Of a stretch of DNA of 51,589 nt, positions 26,567 through 35,524 are shown one piece after another. The position numbers and the translations under genes were made by a program. This DNA is from Kiloniellaceae bacterium. GTDB lineage: Bacteria > Pseudomonadota > Alphaproteobacteria > Kiloniellales > J153. The number at the start of each line of letters is the position of its first letter. Within the stretch, counting starts at the first letter, position 1. The notes beneath the pieces were generated by a model. That model saw only the letters and a list, made by a program, of their open reading frames with translations, searched no databases and was not told where the DNA came from. The stretch covers positions 1-51,589 of the forward strand of contig JAJFGP010000020.1 of the NCBI GenBank assembly GCA_021776055.1, written 5' to 3'.

Positions 26567-27502
26567 ATGGAAGCGGTCGTCAATGTGGTCATCCCGGTCT
26601 TCGCGGTGATCCTGAGTGGATATGGCGCGGGACGGTTTGGCATTCTGGGCCCGGCAAGTAGCGAGGCGCTCAATCGCTTCGTCTATTTTGGAGCGCTGCC
26701 GCCGCTTCTTTTTGTATCGATGGCCAGTGTCGCGCCCGCGGCAATTTTCAACTGGTCCTTTGTCAGCGCCTATCTGGGCGGAATTCTCATCGTCTCGGCA
26801 TTATCGTTTTTCTTGTCGAAATTCCTGTTCGGGCACGATTTGCCGTCGTTGAGCATCCATGGAATGACGGCGATCTATGGAAACACCGGCTATATGGGCA
26901 TCCCGCTTTCCCTGGTGGCGTTCGGCCCCGAAGCGGTGGTGCCGGCCGCGGTCGCCACGGTGATCAACAGTGCCATCGTCATCGGGGTTGTCACGGCGCT
27001 TGTCGAGGTCGGACAAAACAAGGCGCAAGGATTGACCGTCGGGCGTGACGTTCTGCGCGCCCTAATACGCAACCCCCTTCTTATTGCCTCTCTGGGGGGT
27101 ATCGCCATATCGATCATCGGTTTGTCGCTGCCTACACCGATTGAGACTTTCTGCCGGATTCTTGGAGGTGCGGCCGGCCCTGGCGCCTTATTTGCCATCG
27201 GTCTTTTTCTTGTCGGCCGGTCATTCCGCGGGCATGCCGGTGAAGTTGCGACCATGGTCTTGCTGAAGCTTGTGGCGCAACCGATCGTCACATTGGCGCT
27301 TGTGATGGCATTTTTCCCCATGGACCCGTTGTGGGCTGGTATGGCGATACTTCTGGCAGCCCTGCCAAGTGGTGCAAATATTTTCGTTATTGCCCAACGC
27401 TATGGTACCTACGTTGAGCAGTCGTCGTCGGCGATCCTGTTTTCCACATGTGTTTCGGTCGTTTCCATAGCCTTGATCCTTGCACTCATGGGTGAGGGGT
27501 AA
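26567..27502 (+). CDS. AEC (auxin efflux carrier) family permease
   Basis: A 311-residue secondary transporter with about ten transmembrane helices in two repeats of five, as expected for the AEC/BART group. The segment GNTGYMGIPL in the first half and the ALPSGANIFVIAQRYG segment in the second half are typical discontinuous-helix regions. The ATG at 26567 follows AGGAG by five bases; an in-frame start at 26462 would lie within hyuA. Known members move malate, auxin-like acids and other anions. In this cluster it may export or import a carboxylate product of ring opening. Confidence 0.88.
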   Translation: MEAVVNVVIPVFAVILSGYGAGRFGILGPASSEALNRFVYFGALPPLLFVSMASVAPAAIFNWSFVSAYLGGILIVSALSFFLSKFLFGHDLPSLSIHGMTAIYGNTGYMGIPLSLVAFGPEAVVPAAVATVINSAIVIGVVTALVEVGQNKAQGLTVGRDVLRALIRNPLLIASLGGIAISIIGLSLPTPIETFCRILGGAAGPGALFAIGLFLVGRSFRGHAGEVATMVLLKLVAQPIVTLALVMAFFPMDPLWAGMAILLAALPSGANIFVIAQRYGTYVEQSSSAILFSTCVSVVSIALILALMGEG

Positions 27503-27552
27503 AGGAAATCCATGGACCACCGAGACTGCGGTTATCCGAAGGAGACCTGGGG

Positions 27553-28806
27553 ATGGTGAAACGGGGCGAAAAGCAGAAGCTGGCTTCGCCCAACGTTCGG
27601 ACCGCCGGCAAGCCGGTCCTCCGGGTGCTGGGCACCGGCGTGACGCTTATCGAGCAGATTAAACAAAGAGCCGAGAAAGACCTTGGTATCGGCTTACAGT
27701 TCGAGATTCTCGACGGTGTTGCGGCGCAAGCCAAGGGGGTGATGCAGCCGGGCAGTTATGACGTCTACGATCAGTGGTTTCACAGTGTCGAGTTGCTTTG
27801 GCTGTCCGGTGCCATTCAGCCCATAGATATCGGCCGAATCGAGCTTTGGAACGAGGTCAACACGCTGGCTAAGGAGGGGCGGTTGACGCCGGATGCCCGC
27901 TTCGGATACGGAGACAATCCGGTGAACCGACTCTACGTGCATCCAGGGCGCGGTTTGGGGCGGGAGCCCAACGGCAAGATTAGCATGCTGCCGGGTGCTC
28001 ATAATGTGGACAGTTTCGCCTACAATCTGGAGGAGGTTTCCGCCGGCGTGCCGTATCAGACGGAAAGTTGGGGATGGTTGCTCGACGACCAATGGAGAGG
28101 CAAGGTTGCTCTGGTCAACGACCCGGCGATCGGAGTCATCGATGCCGCCCTGGCGGCCGAAGCGCAGGGGCTGATGAGCTTCGCGAATGCCGGCAATATG
28201 ACGCTCGAGGAAATTGACTGCCTCATCGATATCCTATTGGAAAAAAAGAAGGCAGGGCATTTCAAAGCCTTTTGGAATTCTTTCGCGGAAGCGGACGAGT
28301 TCATGGCGCGTCGCGACGTGGTGATCGAGAGCATGTGGTCGCCGAGCGTGACGCGACTCAAGGCGCGCGGTATTCCGGTGCGATATGCCGCGCCTAAGGA
28401 AGGTTACAGGGCGTGGCAGGGCGGGATGTGCATCTCGTCGCGCACCGAAGGCCGTGTTCTAGATGCAGTCTATGATTACCTCAACTGGTGGATGTCCGGT
28501 TGGCCGGGCGCAATGATGGCGAAGCAGGGGTATTATTTTTCGGTCCCCGACCGTATCCGCGATCACCTGTCCGACAATGAATGGGCCTACTGGTACATGG
28601 GAGAGGAGGCCGCAAGCGATCTACCTGGTCCCAATGGCCTCGTTGTCGCGCGGGCCGGTGAGCGCCGGGACGGTGGGTCCTACTGGAAACGATTCGCCAA
28701 CATCGGTGTGTGGAACTCGATCATGGACGAGCACAACTACCTCGTGCGACGTTGGCAGGAACTGACAGCGTCGAATGGTACGTCGGCAAGCCGCGCCAAA
28801 AGGTAG
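27553..28806 (+). CDS. PotD-like substrate-binding protein without signal peptide
   Basis: A 417-residue homologue of the Tat-exported binding protein at 6064; both share PKEGYRAW and the QGYY segment. The start MVKRGEKQKLAS is hydrophilic and no upstream in-frame sequence supplies a hydrophobic leader, so as written the protein should remain in the cytoplasm. The binding-protein fold seems complete. Possibilities are an intracellular sensor or carrier of the imported compound, a protein exported by an unusual route, or a decayed leader. It is the last gene of the catabolic cluster and ends 38 bases before a convergent cytochrome gene. Confidence 0.88.
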   Translation: MVKRGEKQKLASPNVRTAGKPVLRVLGTGVTLIEQIKQRAEKDLGIGLQFEILDGVAAQAKGVMQPGSYDVYDQWFHSVELLWLSGAIQPIDIGRIELWNEVNTLAKEGRLTPDARFGYGDNPVNRLYVHPGRGLGREPNGKISMLPGAHNVDSFAYNLEEVSAGVPYQTESWGWLLDDQWRGKVALVNDPAIGVIDAALAAEAQGLMSFANAGNMTLEEIDCLIDILLEKKKAGHFKAFWNSFAEADEFMARRDVVIESMWSPSVTRLKARGIPVRYAAPKEGYRAWQGGMCISSRTEGRVLDAVYDYLNWWMSGWPGAMMAKQGYYFSVPDRIRDHLSDNEWAYWYMGEEAASDLPGPNGLVVARAGERRDGGSYWKRFANIGVWNSIMDEHNYLVRRWQELTASNGTSASRAKR

Positions 28807-28844
28807 CGGGAAGATGGCTTGCCGCCTGCCCCTGAGTTAGAATC

Positions 28845-29201
28845 TCAATTCGGCATCTCTATGGTTATTTTGATGCTGGAATACCACTCCGCCACATTTT
28901 CGATATCGTCGTCGTTGAGCATTTTTGCGATTATGTTCATCTGCTCATGGCGCCGCTTACCCGCGCGATAGGCCTCGAGTTGGGCGACGATATACTCTTT
29001 CAGTTGGCCGCTTAGGTTCGCGGCCATGGGCGCGGTAGCTTGGCCATCTATGCCATGACACACTTGGCAGGTGGCCTCGACCTTCGCTTTTCCGGCCATC
29101 AGATCCCCGGCGAAAGCCTGATTGTCGGTTAATCCCCCGGCCAATCCCAATGCAAGAATTAGCGTGGCAGCAAGGATGGGTAGCATTCTTGTCACAACCA
29201 T
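28845..29201 (-). CDS. periplasmic monohaem cytochrome c
   Basis: A 118-residue exported class I cytochrome c. A signal peptide of about 31 residues ends AFAGD, and the haem site CQVCH is at residues 45-49; a Met near residue 88-94 could be the sixth ligand. It lies downstream of the sorbosone-type dehydrogenase gene on the same strand, after a strong hairpin, and is its probable electron acceptor. Electrons would pass to a terminal oxidase encoded elsewhere. The electron-partner role is inferred from position. Confidence 0.9.
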   Translation of the reverse strand: MVVTRMLPILAATLILALGLAGGLTDNQAFAGDLMAGKAKVEATCQVCHGIDGQATAPMAANLSGQLKEYIVAQLEAYRAGKRRHEQMNIIAKMLNDDDIENVAEWYSSIKITIEMPN

Positions 29202-29219
29202 ATTTATCCGATCAAAAGC

Positions 29220-29249
29220 ATTTGGACCGGGTTCTCACCCGGTCCAAAT
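29220..29249 (-). terminator. perfect 13-bp hairpin between dehydrogenase and cytochrome genes
   Basis: An exact inverted repeat (arms 29220-29232 and 29237-29249, loop of four) sits between the dehydrogenase stop at 29275 and the cytochrome start at 29201. On the minus strand it is followed by TGCTTTTG, a weak T-run. It may be a partial terminator or a 3'-end stabiliser that sets different levels of the two proteins. Confidence 0.75.
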
Positions 29250-29274
29250 CTCACATTACCTGTTCGCTAGGAGG

Positions 29275-30552
29275 CTAGTTGCCGCTGTAGGAGATACGGT
29301 AAATCGCCCCAGCCTTGTCGTCCGATACCAGGATTGAACCGTCGACATACTGCTGCACGTCAACCGGACGACCGAGGTAGACTCCGTTCTCGTTCATCCA
29401 ACCTTCGGCAAAGGGCTCTGTGCTCGCGGCGTTCCCTTCGTCATCCAAGTACGTGACCATGACTCTGGCACCTCTGGGAACCACGGCGTTCCAAGACCCA
29501 TGCTGAGCACTGAAGATCGCGTTGTGGTATTTCTTGGGAAACATCTTACCCGTGTAGAACATCATCCCCAGGTCCGCGGCGTGCGCGATCATTTCAACTT
29601 GAGGTGGCACATACTTGGCCGCCCGGTCGTCGGGAATCGCCTGATCCTGGTACTCATTCGTCCGGATGCTTCCACCGCCATAGTAGGGGTGGCCGTACCA
29701 CATACCCATTTCAGGCATTTTGTTCAGCTCTCCCGGCGGGATCTCATCCCCCATACCGTCGACCTGATTGTCGGTGAACCAGAGGCTACCGTCTTGAGGA
29801 TTGAAGGCATGACCGACCGAATTACGAATCCCGGTGGCCACCACTTCGCGCCCCGAGCCGTCCCTGTTCATGCGGATCATGCCACCGATCCCGATTTTGG
29901 CGTAAAGCTCCACTTTTTCAGGCGGCGTTACGTTGAACGGTTGGCCCATACTGACGTAAAGCTTATTGTCCGGGCCGATCGCACAGACGCGCGCGGTATG
30001 GTTGTAAGACTCTTCGTCTTCGGGAATCAGGTCGCCTTGTTTCACGATTGGGATGGCGACAGTATCTGACCCTTCCATGAAGTATTCCGCGGCCGGGAAC
30101 ATCATCACGCGGTTTCTCTCCGCGACGAATAGGAAACCGTCCGGCGAGTAGCAGACGCCGTTCGGGATATCGAATTTGACGCTCGGGCTGAAGGCTTCCA
30201 CCGTGTCGGCGGCATTGTCCATATCCCGGTCCGTGACCGACCAGACCGCGGTTTTCCGCGTGCCCACCCAGACGGTGGCCTTGTTCCGGCTGACCGCCAT
30301 GTTTCTGGCATCGGGTACGATCGCGAAAAGCTCGATCTTGAAGCCATCCGGCATTCTGATGTTTTGCAGGGCTTTCTTCAGGTTCTCCGCATACTTGCCG
30401 CCTTGCGGCACGCGCTCCATCGCACCGGTGTCGGTTTTCTTGAAGGCGCCCAATTTGGACAGATTTGCATCATCGCCCGCCGCGAAACTAGAATTTGCGG
30501 ACATTAGTAATGTCAGGCCCATGGCCGACAAGATGAGACCACTCTTTTTCAT
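29275..30552 (-). CDS. periplasmic PQQ-dependent sugar/aldose dehydrogenase family protein (sorbosone dehydrogenase type)
   Basis: A 425-residue secreted six-bladed propeller enzyme. The signal peptide ends SFAAGDD (about residue 25). Blocks typical of the soluble glucose/sorbosone dehydrogenase family are seen: PDGFKIELFA, GFLFVAERNRV, GIRNSVGHAFNPQDGSLWFTDN and the terminal GRPVDVQQYVDGSILVSDD. Members use calcium-bound PQQ, and the pqq operon lies 4 kb away. The substrate, sugar or alcohol, is unknown. A cytochrome gene follows after a hairpin. Transcription probably starts from a promoter near 30660-30690. Confidence 0.85.
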   Translation of the reverse strand: MKKSGLILSAMGLTLLMSANSSFAAGDDANLSKLGAFKKTDTGAMERVPQGGKYAENLKKALQNIRMPDGFKIELFAIVPDARNMAVSRNKATVWVGTRKTAVWSVTDRDMDNAADTVEAFSPSVKFDIPNGVCYSPDGFLFVAERNRVMMFPAAEYFMEGSDTVAIPIVKQGDLIPEDEESYNHTARVCAIGPDNKLYVSMGQPFNVTPPEKVELYAKIGIGGMIRMNRDGSGREVVATGIRNSVGHAFNPQDGSLWFTDNQVDGMGDEIPPGELNKMPEMGMWYGHPYYGGGSIRTNEYQDQAIPDDRAAKYVPPQVEMIAHAADLGMMFYTGKMFPKKYHNAIFSAQHGSWNAVVPRGARVMVTYLDDEGNAASTEPFAEGWMNENGVYLGRPVDVQQYVDGSILVSDDKAGAIYRISYSGN

Positions 30553-30657
30553 CGCTTCCTCCCCTGATTTTATCGGTATTGAGCACCCGCTTTTTTAAAC
30601 ACGCTATATTGTGCGAGTGCCAAGAACATCGCAATCGGAGACAAATAAGAAGTAATT

Positions 30658-30687
30658 ACCCTACTGCGCGGTATAAATAAGTGTCAA
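30658..30687 (-). promoter_or_regulatory. candidate sigma-70 promoter for the sorbosone-type dehydrogenase
   Basis: On the minus strand a perfect TTGACA (30687-30682) is followed after 18 bases by TAGGGT (30663-30658). This would start transcription about 100 bases before the dehydrogenase ATG at 30552. The -10 box is weak, so the call rests mainly on the -35. Confidence 0.4.
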
Positions 30688-30737
30688 CTCGATGGTTGGA
30701 CGTTACCCCGATCAAGATCGAGGTGACGGTTCAAAAA

Positions 30738-30750
30738 ATACCATTGGTAT
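30738..30750. promoter_or_regulatory. short inverted repeat ATACCA-T-TGGTAT before the ankyrin gene
   Basis: A 6-1-6 perfect inverted repeat lies 15 bases before the ATG at 30766, inside the 213-base divergent region. It could be an operator; no regulator in the window is an obvious partner. Confidence 0.35.
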
Positions 30751-30765
30751 AAGGTCCTGGATGCC

Positions 30766-31617
30766 ATGACCTACCGGGTGCTCCGAACGGCGATCTTCAC
30801 GACCCTTTGCGCCGTATCGGTCGGCGCCGGCTGGGTCGGTGCGCAAGTGCCGCAGTCGCTGGTCTGCGACGAGGTCGAACAGAGTTATATCGTCAAGCAG
30901 ACTCGATTGCAGGATCGGGATCTCGACTTTTTCCTCTTCGACGCGGCGGCGAGAGGTTGCGAAACGCTGGTTCGGCGTTTTCTCGATCTTGGCGCCTCGC
31001 CCATGGCGCGCGACCGGGTTGGCAACACAGCGCTTCTACTGGCGGCGAAAGCCGGCAAGGGCAAGATCGTTCAGACTCTGATCGACGAAGGTGCTCGCCA
31101 CGACCATAAAAACCAGGCTGGCGAGACTGCCCTGTTGCTCGCCGCGACGGCGAACCGGCGTAGTATCGTAAAATTGCTTACGAAGATCGACGCCGATCCC
31201 AACGTCGGCAGCAAACGCGGCGTGACACCGCTCATGGCTGCTGCCTTTAACGGTAACGGGCCGATTTCCACGATCCTCCTGAACGCCAGCGCCGATCCCA
31301 CCCCCACTGACGCGACCGGCAAAACCGCCACTATCTATGCAGCGGCTCGTGGCTTTTCCAAAGTTGTGGCGCTTTTGCTGGATGCCGGTGCGGACGTAAA
31401 TCAGCGCGCCGGTAACGGCCTAACCGCGCTCATGTGGGCGGCGGGCCATAGCAACGACGTGCCGGAGAAAGACGCGCTCGCCACCGTGGATCTCTTGTTG
31501 GCGCGCGGTGCGGCCGTAAACCTTACCGATAACCGCGGCCGCACGGCACGCATGACGGCGGTGGCGCAAGGCCATGCGGGCATAGCGTCACGGCTTCTGG
31601 AAGCGGGCGCCCGCTAG
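30766..31617 (+). CDS. secreted ankyrin-repeat protein
   Basis: A 283-residue protein with an N-terminal signal (hydrophobic to GAGWVGAQ, about residue 27) and five to six ankyrin repeats between residues about 50 and 283, recognisable by G.TALLLAA, G.TPLMAAA and GLTALMWAA. Ankyrin domains bind proteins; in the periplasm this one could scaffold or chaperone one of the quinoprotein or cytochrome partners on either side. It is the only plus-strand gene between two minus-strand dehydrogenase/cytochrome pairs and meets the dihaem cytochrome gene tail to tail with eight bases between stops. No enzymatic motif is seen. Confidence 0.9.
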   Translation: MTYRVLRTAIFTTLCAVSVGAGWVGAQVPQSLVCDEVEQSYIVKQTRLQDRDLDFFLFDAAARGCETLVRRFLDLGASPMARDRVGNTALLLAAKAGKGKIVQTLIDEGARHDHKNQAGETALLLAATANRRSIVKLLTKIDADPNVGSKRGVTPLMAAAFNGNGPISTILLNASADPTPTDATGKTATIYAAARGFSKVVALLLDAGADVNQRAGNGLTALMWAAGHSNDVPEKDALATVDLLLARGAAVNLTDNRGRTARMTAVAQGHAGIASRLLEAGAR

Positions 31618-31625
31618 ACTATGAT

Positions 31626-32201
31626 CTATAGACCCGCCAGGTAGTGCGCCATGGCGGCGATTTCGTCGTCGCCATAGGAGGCGAGAAGCGAGCCCTTCGC
31701 TGCCGAATTCAGGCGAACCTTGGTCTTGAACTCCAGCATAGTGCGCTCAAGATAGTCGGCCTGCTGGCCCGCCATACGCGGGATCCGGCTGTTCCCCTCA
31801 TAACCGCCCAGGTGGCACTGCACGCACTGACCGGCGCCCAATGCGGCGAGGGCCGTGCTCTCCTCGGCCTCCGGCGCCCTGTAGCCGATATTGGGCCAGG
31901 CCTGCTCGGAGAAATGCTGGGCCAGGGCCTGCATCGTCGCTTTGTCGAGATCGGCAACAATGCCACTCATGATCTCGTTGGCCCGCCGCCCCGCCTTGTA
32001 GTCCTTGAGCTGGACATAGAGGTAATAGAACTCTTGGCCCCAGAGGATCGGGATATCCGGGGCCGTTGGCATGCCCGCTTCGCCGTGGCAACCGGCACAA
32101 ACAGCTAGGGTCTCGGCCGGAACGTTACCGGCGGTTGCATTGTCTGGCGGCGAAAAAAACAACAGGGCACCAACTACGGAAGCCCAGAGCGAGCGGTTCA
32201 T
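31626..32201 (-). CDS. periplasmic dihaem cytochrome c (c4-like)
   Basis: A 191-residue exported cytochrome with two haem sites, CAGCH at residues 35-39 and CVQCH at 126-130, in two similar halves, the layout of cytochrome c4/c553-type dihaem carriers. The signal peptide covers about 24 residues (ATAG). It follows the lanthanide-type alcohol dehydrogenase gene on the same strand after a hairpin and should accept its electrons or those of a small partner cytochrome. Met ligands are probably those in NEIMSG and MAHYLAGL. Confidence 0.9.
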   Translation of the reverse strand: MNRSLWASVVGALLFFSPPDNATAGNVPAETLAVCAGCHGEAGMPTAPDIPILWGQEFYYLYVQLKDYKAGRRANEIMSGIVADLDKATMQALAQHFSEQAWPNIGYRAPEAEESTALAALGAGQCVQCHLGGYEGNSRIPRMAGQQADYLERTMLEFKTKVRLNSAAKGSLLASYGDDEIAAMAHYLAGL

Positions 32202-32235
32202 GAACGCCTCTTATTCTTTGGTCGCGAGAGATTAC

Positions 32236-32269
32236 GGGCGGGGTCGCCTGAGAAATTGCGACCCCGCCC
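32236..32269 (-). terminator. 12-bp GC hairpin between alcohol dehydrogenase and dihaem cytochrome genes
   Basis: Perfect arms at 32236-32247 and 32258-32269 with a ten-base loop lie between the dehydrogenase stop (32283) and the cytochrome start (32201). There is no T-run on the minus-strand side. The position is the same as that of the hairpin at 29220-29249, which suggests mRNA stabilisation or partial termination in both units. Confidence 0.7.
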
Positions 32270-32282
32270 CTAGAACATTCGA

Positions 32283-33998
32283 TTAGTCAGCTAACGTGAA
32301 GGCAATGATGTTATTGCCCCGCTTGTAGTTGAGTTGGGTGTTTCCACCCGCGGCAACGACGACATATTGCTTGCCGTCCACCGTGTAGGACGAGGGCGGC
32401 GCATTGACACCGGCGCCGGCCTGGAACTTCCAGAGCACGGACCCGGTCTCGGAGTCGTACGCCTTGAACAGGCCGTTGCCTTCACCGGTAAAGACCAGCC
32501 CGCCGGCTGTCGCCATGATGCCGCCGATCATCGGCTGTGCGGTCTTTACCTTCCAGCGGATCTTGCCGGTGTTGTAGTCGACCGCGGTGACGTTGCCCCA
32601 CTGTTCCTCCGACGGGATCACCTTGAAGGCGCCGCCCAGCCACAGTTTGCCTTCCGGATAGGGTGAGTTCTCCACATGGTAGGTCATCGGCTGGTGCAGG
32701 TTGATGGCGTAGGCCAGCCCCAAATTCTCGTCGACCGTCATGGGCGACCATTCGACGCCGCCGTTGGCGCCCGGCAGCATCCGCGCGCCCTCGGCCGTTG
32801 GCAGAACCCACATGTTCTCCTGCGGCACCATGGCCTCGGAGTAGCGGACCAAGCTGCAATCGCGCCGGTCATGGACGTAGACGTGACCGGTCTTGCCGCC
32901 GTGCAGCAGTCCCGGCACCATCTTGCCATCCTTGTCCTTCACATCAACCAGGATCGGCGGGCTCACCGCGTCCAGGTCCCAGACGTCATGGGCGATGTAC
33001 TGGAAATGACACACGTATTCCCCGGTATCCAGGTCCACGGAAACCAGCGAGTCGGTGTAGAGGTTGTCGCCGGGGCGGATACCACCATCCAAATCGGGCG
33101 AAGGATTGCCCACAACAAAGAAAATGCGGTTCAAATCCTTGTCGACGGCTGGGTTCTGCCAGACGCCGCCGCCCAAGGTCTTATAGGGATCGCCTTGTGC
33201 GGCCAGCGTCGCCTTTTCTGCCGCGATATCGCGCAGCATGTCGCGGCCGGTGGCATCATGGGTCGCCCAGACGCCCACGGAGTTTTCCGGAATGGTGTTG
33301 AAGGTCCAGAGTAAATCCCCGGTCTTCGCATCGAAGGCTTTGACGAAACCGCGGATGCCGTACTCGCCACCGTTGGTCCCGATGAGGATTTTGCCGTTCA
33401 CCGCCGTTGGGGCCATGGTTTCGCTGTAGCCCAACTCGGGATCGGCGATTTGCTTCTCCCAGACGACCTTGCCGGTCTTGGCGTCGAGGGCCACCAGCTT
33501 AGCATCCAGCGTACCCAGATAAACCATATCGCCATAAACGGCGACGCCACGGTTATTCGGGCCGCAGCAATAGGTCGTGATTGGTCCCATCTTGTGCTTG
33601 TAGTGCCAAATCTGCTGACCGGTGGCCGCGTTTAACGCATAGGCGTGGCTGAACGATGTGGTGACGTACATGATCCCGTCCACGACGATGGGCGACGTCT
33701 CCATGGACTCCACCACCTCGGTCTGGAAAATCCAGGCCGGGCGCAACTCACCCACATTGGACGTGTTGATCTGCCGCGACGGGTAGTAGCGCGTCTGCGC
33801 GTAGTTGCCGTTGGTGTGTAGGAAATTGTTCCCGTCACCGGCTGCCCTGTCCAACAGATCCTGGGTAACGGTCCGCATATCGCCATACAGCGTTCCGCCG
33901 GTAACCTCCTGGGCTTTAACAGCGAGTGGAGATACCGCGAAAAAAACAATGCCGGCCACGGCCGCGAGGGCGGGCCGAATCAGAGATCGAAACGACAT
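32283..33998 (-). CDS. PQQ-dependent alcohol dehydrogenase, lanthanide type (XoxF/ExaF/PedH-like)
   Basis: A 571-residue periplasmic quinoprotein with a signal peptide (cleavage near AVKAQ, residue 30). The vicinal disulfide that stacks on PQQ is Cys144-Cys145, metal ligands are Glu212 (GGEYGIRG) and Asn298 (VGNPSPD), and the catalytic Asp341 is followed by Asp343 in WDLD. The second Asp marks lanthanide enzymes; calcium enzymes have Ala or Ser there. Repeated propeller blocks such as [16 protein letters not shown] are present. The ATG at 33998 follows GGGAGGAT; a longer frame to 34253 is not conserved. It is downstream of pqqABCDE on the same strand. The substrate may be a multi-carbon alcohol rather than methanol. 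Confidence 0.92.
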   Translation of the reverse strand: MSFRSLIRPALAAVAGIVFFAVSPLAVKAQEVTGGTLYGDMRTVTQDLLDRAAGDGNNFLHTNGNYAQTRYYPSRQINTSNVGELRPAWIFQTEVVESMETSPIVVDGIMYVTTSFSHAYALNAATGQQIWHYKHKMGPITTYCCGPNNRGVAVYGDMVYLGTLDAKLVALDAKTGKVVWEKQIADPELGYSETMAPTAVNGKILIGTNGGEYGIRGFVKAFDAKTGDLLWTFNTIPENSVGVWATHDATGRDMLRDIAAEKATLAAQGDPYKTLGGGVWQNPAVDKDLNRIFFVVGNPSPDLDGGIRPGDNLYTDSLVSVDLDTGEYVCHFQYIAHDVWDLDAVSPPILVDVKDKDGKMVPGLLHGGKTGHVYVHDRRDCSLVRYSEAMVPQENMWVLPTAEGARMLPGANGGVEWSPMTVDENLGLAYAINLHQPMTYHVENSPYPEGKLWLGGAFKVIPSEEQWGNVTAVDYNTGKIRWKVKTAQPMIGGIMATAGGLVFTGEGNGLFKAYDSETGSVLWKFQAGAGVNAPPSSYTVDGKQYVVVAAGGNTQLNYKRGNNIIAFTLAD

Positions 33999-34108
33999 CT
34001 TGGAGATCCTCCCATAATCATCGATTGATGAATTTTTATGCGGCGTTCTCTCGACGCCTTGGTCGTTAACCATAATGCTAGCGCGGATCGGCTCTCCCGG
34101 ACAACGGA

Positions 34109-35230
34109 CTAACGCCGATGCTGGTAATTTGGCGCGCCGGAAGCGGCGCTGTCTTCGGCCATGGCCACTAGCAGATCGTGGTTCGGCGATAGGGCGCAGA
34201 CCGGATCGGTCGCGGCGGCATCGCCTGTAATAGCGAAGGCCTGGCAACGGCAACCGCCAAGATCGCGATCGCGAAATTCACAAGACTGGCAGGGTTCCGG
34301 CATCCAATCGGTGCCGCGAAAGCGTTGGAAGGCTGGGTCCTGGCGCCAGATCCAATCCAGCGTGTGATCTCGCAAGGACGAGAAGGTCATGCCGGTGATG
34401 GTCTCGGCGGCATGGCACGGCAGCACCAGGCCACGCGGCGTGATCGCAAAGAATTGATTGCCCCAGCCGTCCATGCAGCGCTTGGGGCGCCGCGCGTAAT
34501 AGTCGGGAACCACATAGTCGATCACCATGCGGCCGCGATAGGTCTCGCTCGCCGTTGCCGCTGCCGCATTGGCGCGCGCGACTTGATCGGCGGTCGGCAT
34601 AAGGGCGGCGCGGTTCCGCAAGGCCCAGCCGTAATACTGCACGTGGGCGATTTCCAGACGGTGGGCGCCAAGCCCCGCCGCCAGATCGATGATGGCCTCC
34701 AGATGATCGAGGTTCTGGCGATGTACGACGGCGTTCACGGTCAACGGCAAGCCGGCTTCGCGCACCCACGCGGCAACGGCTAGCTTCTTGGTGTGCCCGT
34801 TCTTGTAGTTTGCAATGCGATCGGCGTTCGCTGCTTCGTTATCCTGGATCGAGAGTTGCAGATGGTCGAGACCGCTCTCCTTATAGGTTTGAATCTTTTC
34901 GGGGGTTAGCAGCACGCCCGCGGTGATCAGGTTGGTATACAGGCCGTTCTCGCGCGCCGCCGCGATCAGCTCGGGCAGATCGGTGCGGGCCGTCGGCTCG
35001 CCACCGGAAAGATGGATTTGCAAGACCCCCAGCGCCGCCGCCTGGCGGAAGATATCCACCCATTCCCCGGTGCTCAGCTCATCACTGCGGCGTGATAGGG
35101 CCGTAGGGTTGGAGCAGTAAGGGCATTGCAGCGGGCAGCGATGGGTCAGCTCGGCCAGCATGGCCACCGGCGGCCGCTGCCCGGCGCTGGTGGTCTGCTT
35201 GGTGGGCGCCTCAAGGCTGGTCATCGACAA
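34109..35230 (-). CDS. pqqE: PqqE, radical SAM enzyme of PQQ synthesis
   Basis: A 373-residue radical SAM protein. The 4Fe-4S SAM-cluster cysteines are C32, C36 and C39 in [16 protein letters not shown] follows. The C-terminal SPASM region shows further cysteines (LPCHAAE, CQSCEF, GCRCQAF) for auxiliary clusters. PqqE joins Glu and Tyr side chains in PqqA, assisted by PqqD. It overlaps pqqD by 20 bases, so translation is coupled. It is the last gene of the pqq operon; the dehydrogenase gene follows 110 bases later. Confidence 0.96.
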   Translation of the reverse strand: MSMTSLEAPTKQTTSAGQRPPVAMLAELTHRCPLQCPYCSNPTALSRRSDELSTGEWVDIFRQAAALGVLQIHLSGGEPTARTDLPELIAAARENGLYTNLITAGVLLTPEKIQTYKESGLDHLQLSIQDNEAANADRIANYKNGHTKKLAVAAWVREAGLPLTVNAVVHRQNLDHLEAIIDLAAGLGAHRLEIAHVQYYGWALRNRAALMPTADQVARANAAAATASETYRGRMVIDYVVPDYYARRPKRCMDGWGNQFFAITPRGLVLPCHAAETITGMTFSSLRDHTLDWIWRQDPAFQRFRGTDWMPEPCQSCEFRDRDLGGCRCQAFAITGDAAATDPVCALSPNHDLLVAMAEDSAASGAPNYQHRR

Positions 35231-35513
35231 TCTCGAGGAAATTCTTTTCCGCCAAGAGTCTTAGCACGGTTAGGACGTCGTGTTGGATCACATCTGCGGG
35301 CGCGTCGTATTCCTCGGCCAGCCGGGCCGCGATCTCGCTAACCGTGACCGCCCCGGTCGCGCGGTCGAGAATCTCCTTACCGGTCTCGTCCAGGACCAGA
35401 ACCCGCTCGGGCGCCTGCAAGATCCAACGCTCGCGCGCCTTGTCGAACTCGACACGGACGAAATCCGCGAGTTTGGGACGGCTTTCCTCGGTAATCGCTT
35501 CCGCCACGGTCAT
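35211..35513 (-). CDS. pqqD: PqqD, PqqA peptide chaperone
   Basis: A 100-residue PqqD. It binds the PqqA peptide and presents it to PqqE. The segments ERVLVLDETGKEILDR and VSEIAARLAEEYDAP are the typical RiPP-recognition winged-helix blocks. It begins 11 bases after the pqqC stop and overlaps pqqE. The length is close to the normal 90-100 residues. Confidence 0.95.
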   Translation of the reverse strand: MTVAEAITEESRPKLADFVRVEFDKARERWILQAPERVLVLDETGKEILDRATGAVTVSEIAARLAEEYDAPADVIQHDVLTVLRLLAEKNFLEIVDDQP

Positions 35514-35524
35514 GGGGCCCTCCC

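Noticed and set aside
28780-28825. Inverted repeat GGCAAGCC/GGCTTGCC near the end of the leaderless binding protein as a terminator
   Set aside because: Short arms, a long loop, and no T-run; too weak to call.
33999-34253. Longer N-terminus for the alcohol dehydrogenase
   Set aside because: It would hide the signal peptide in the middle of the protein and overlap pqqE; GGGAGGAT precedes the ATG at 33998.
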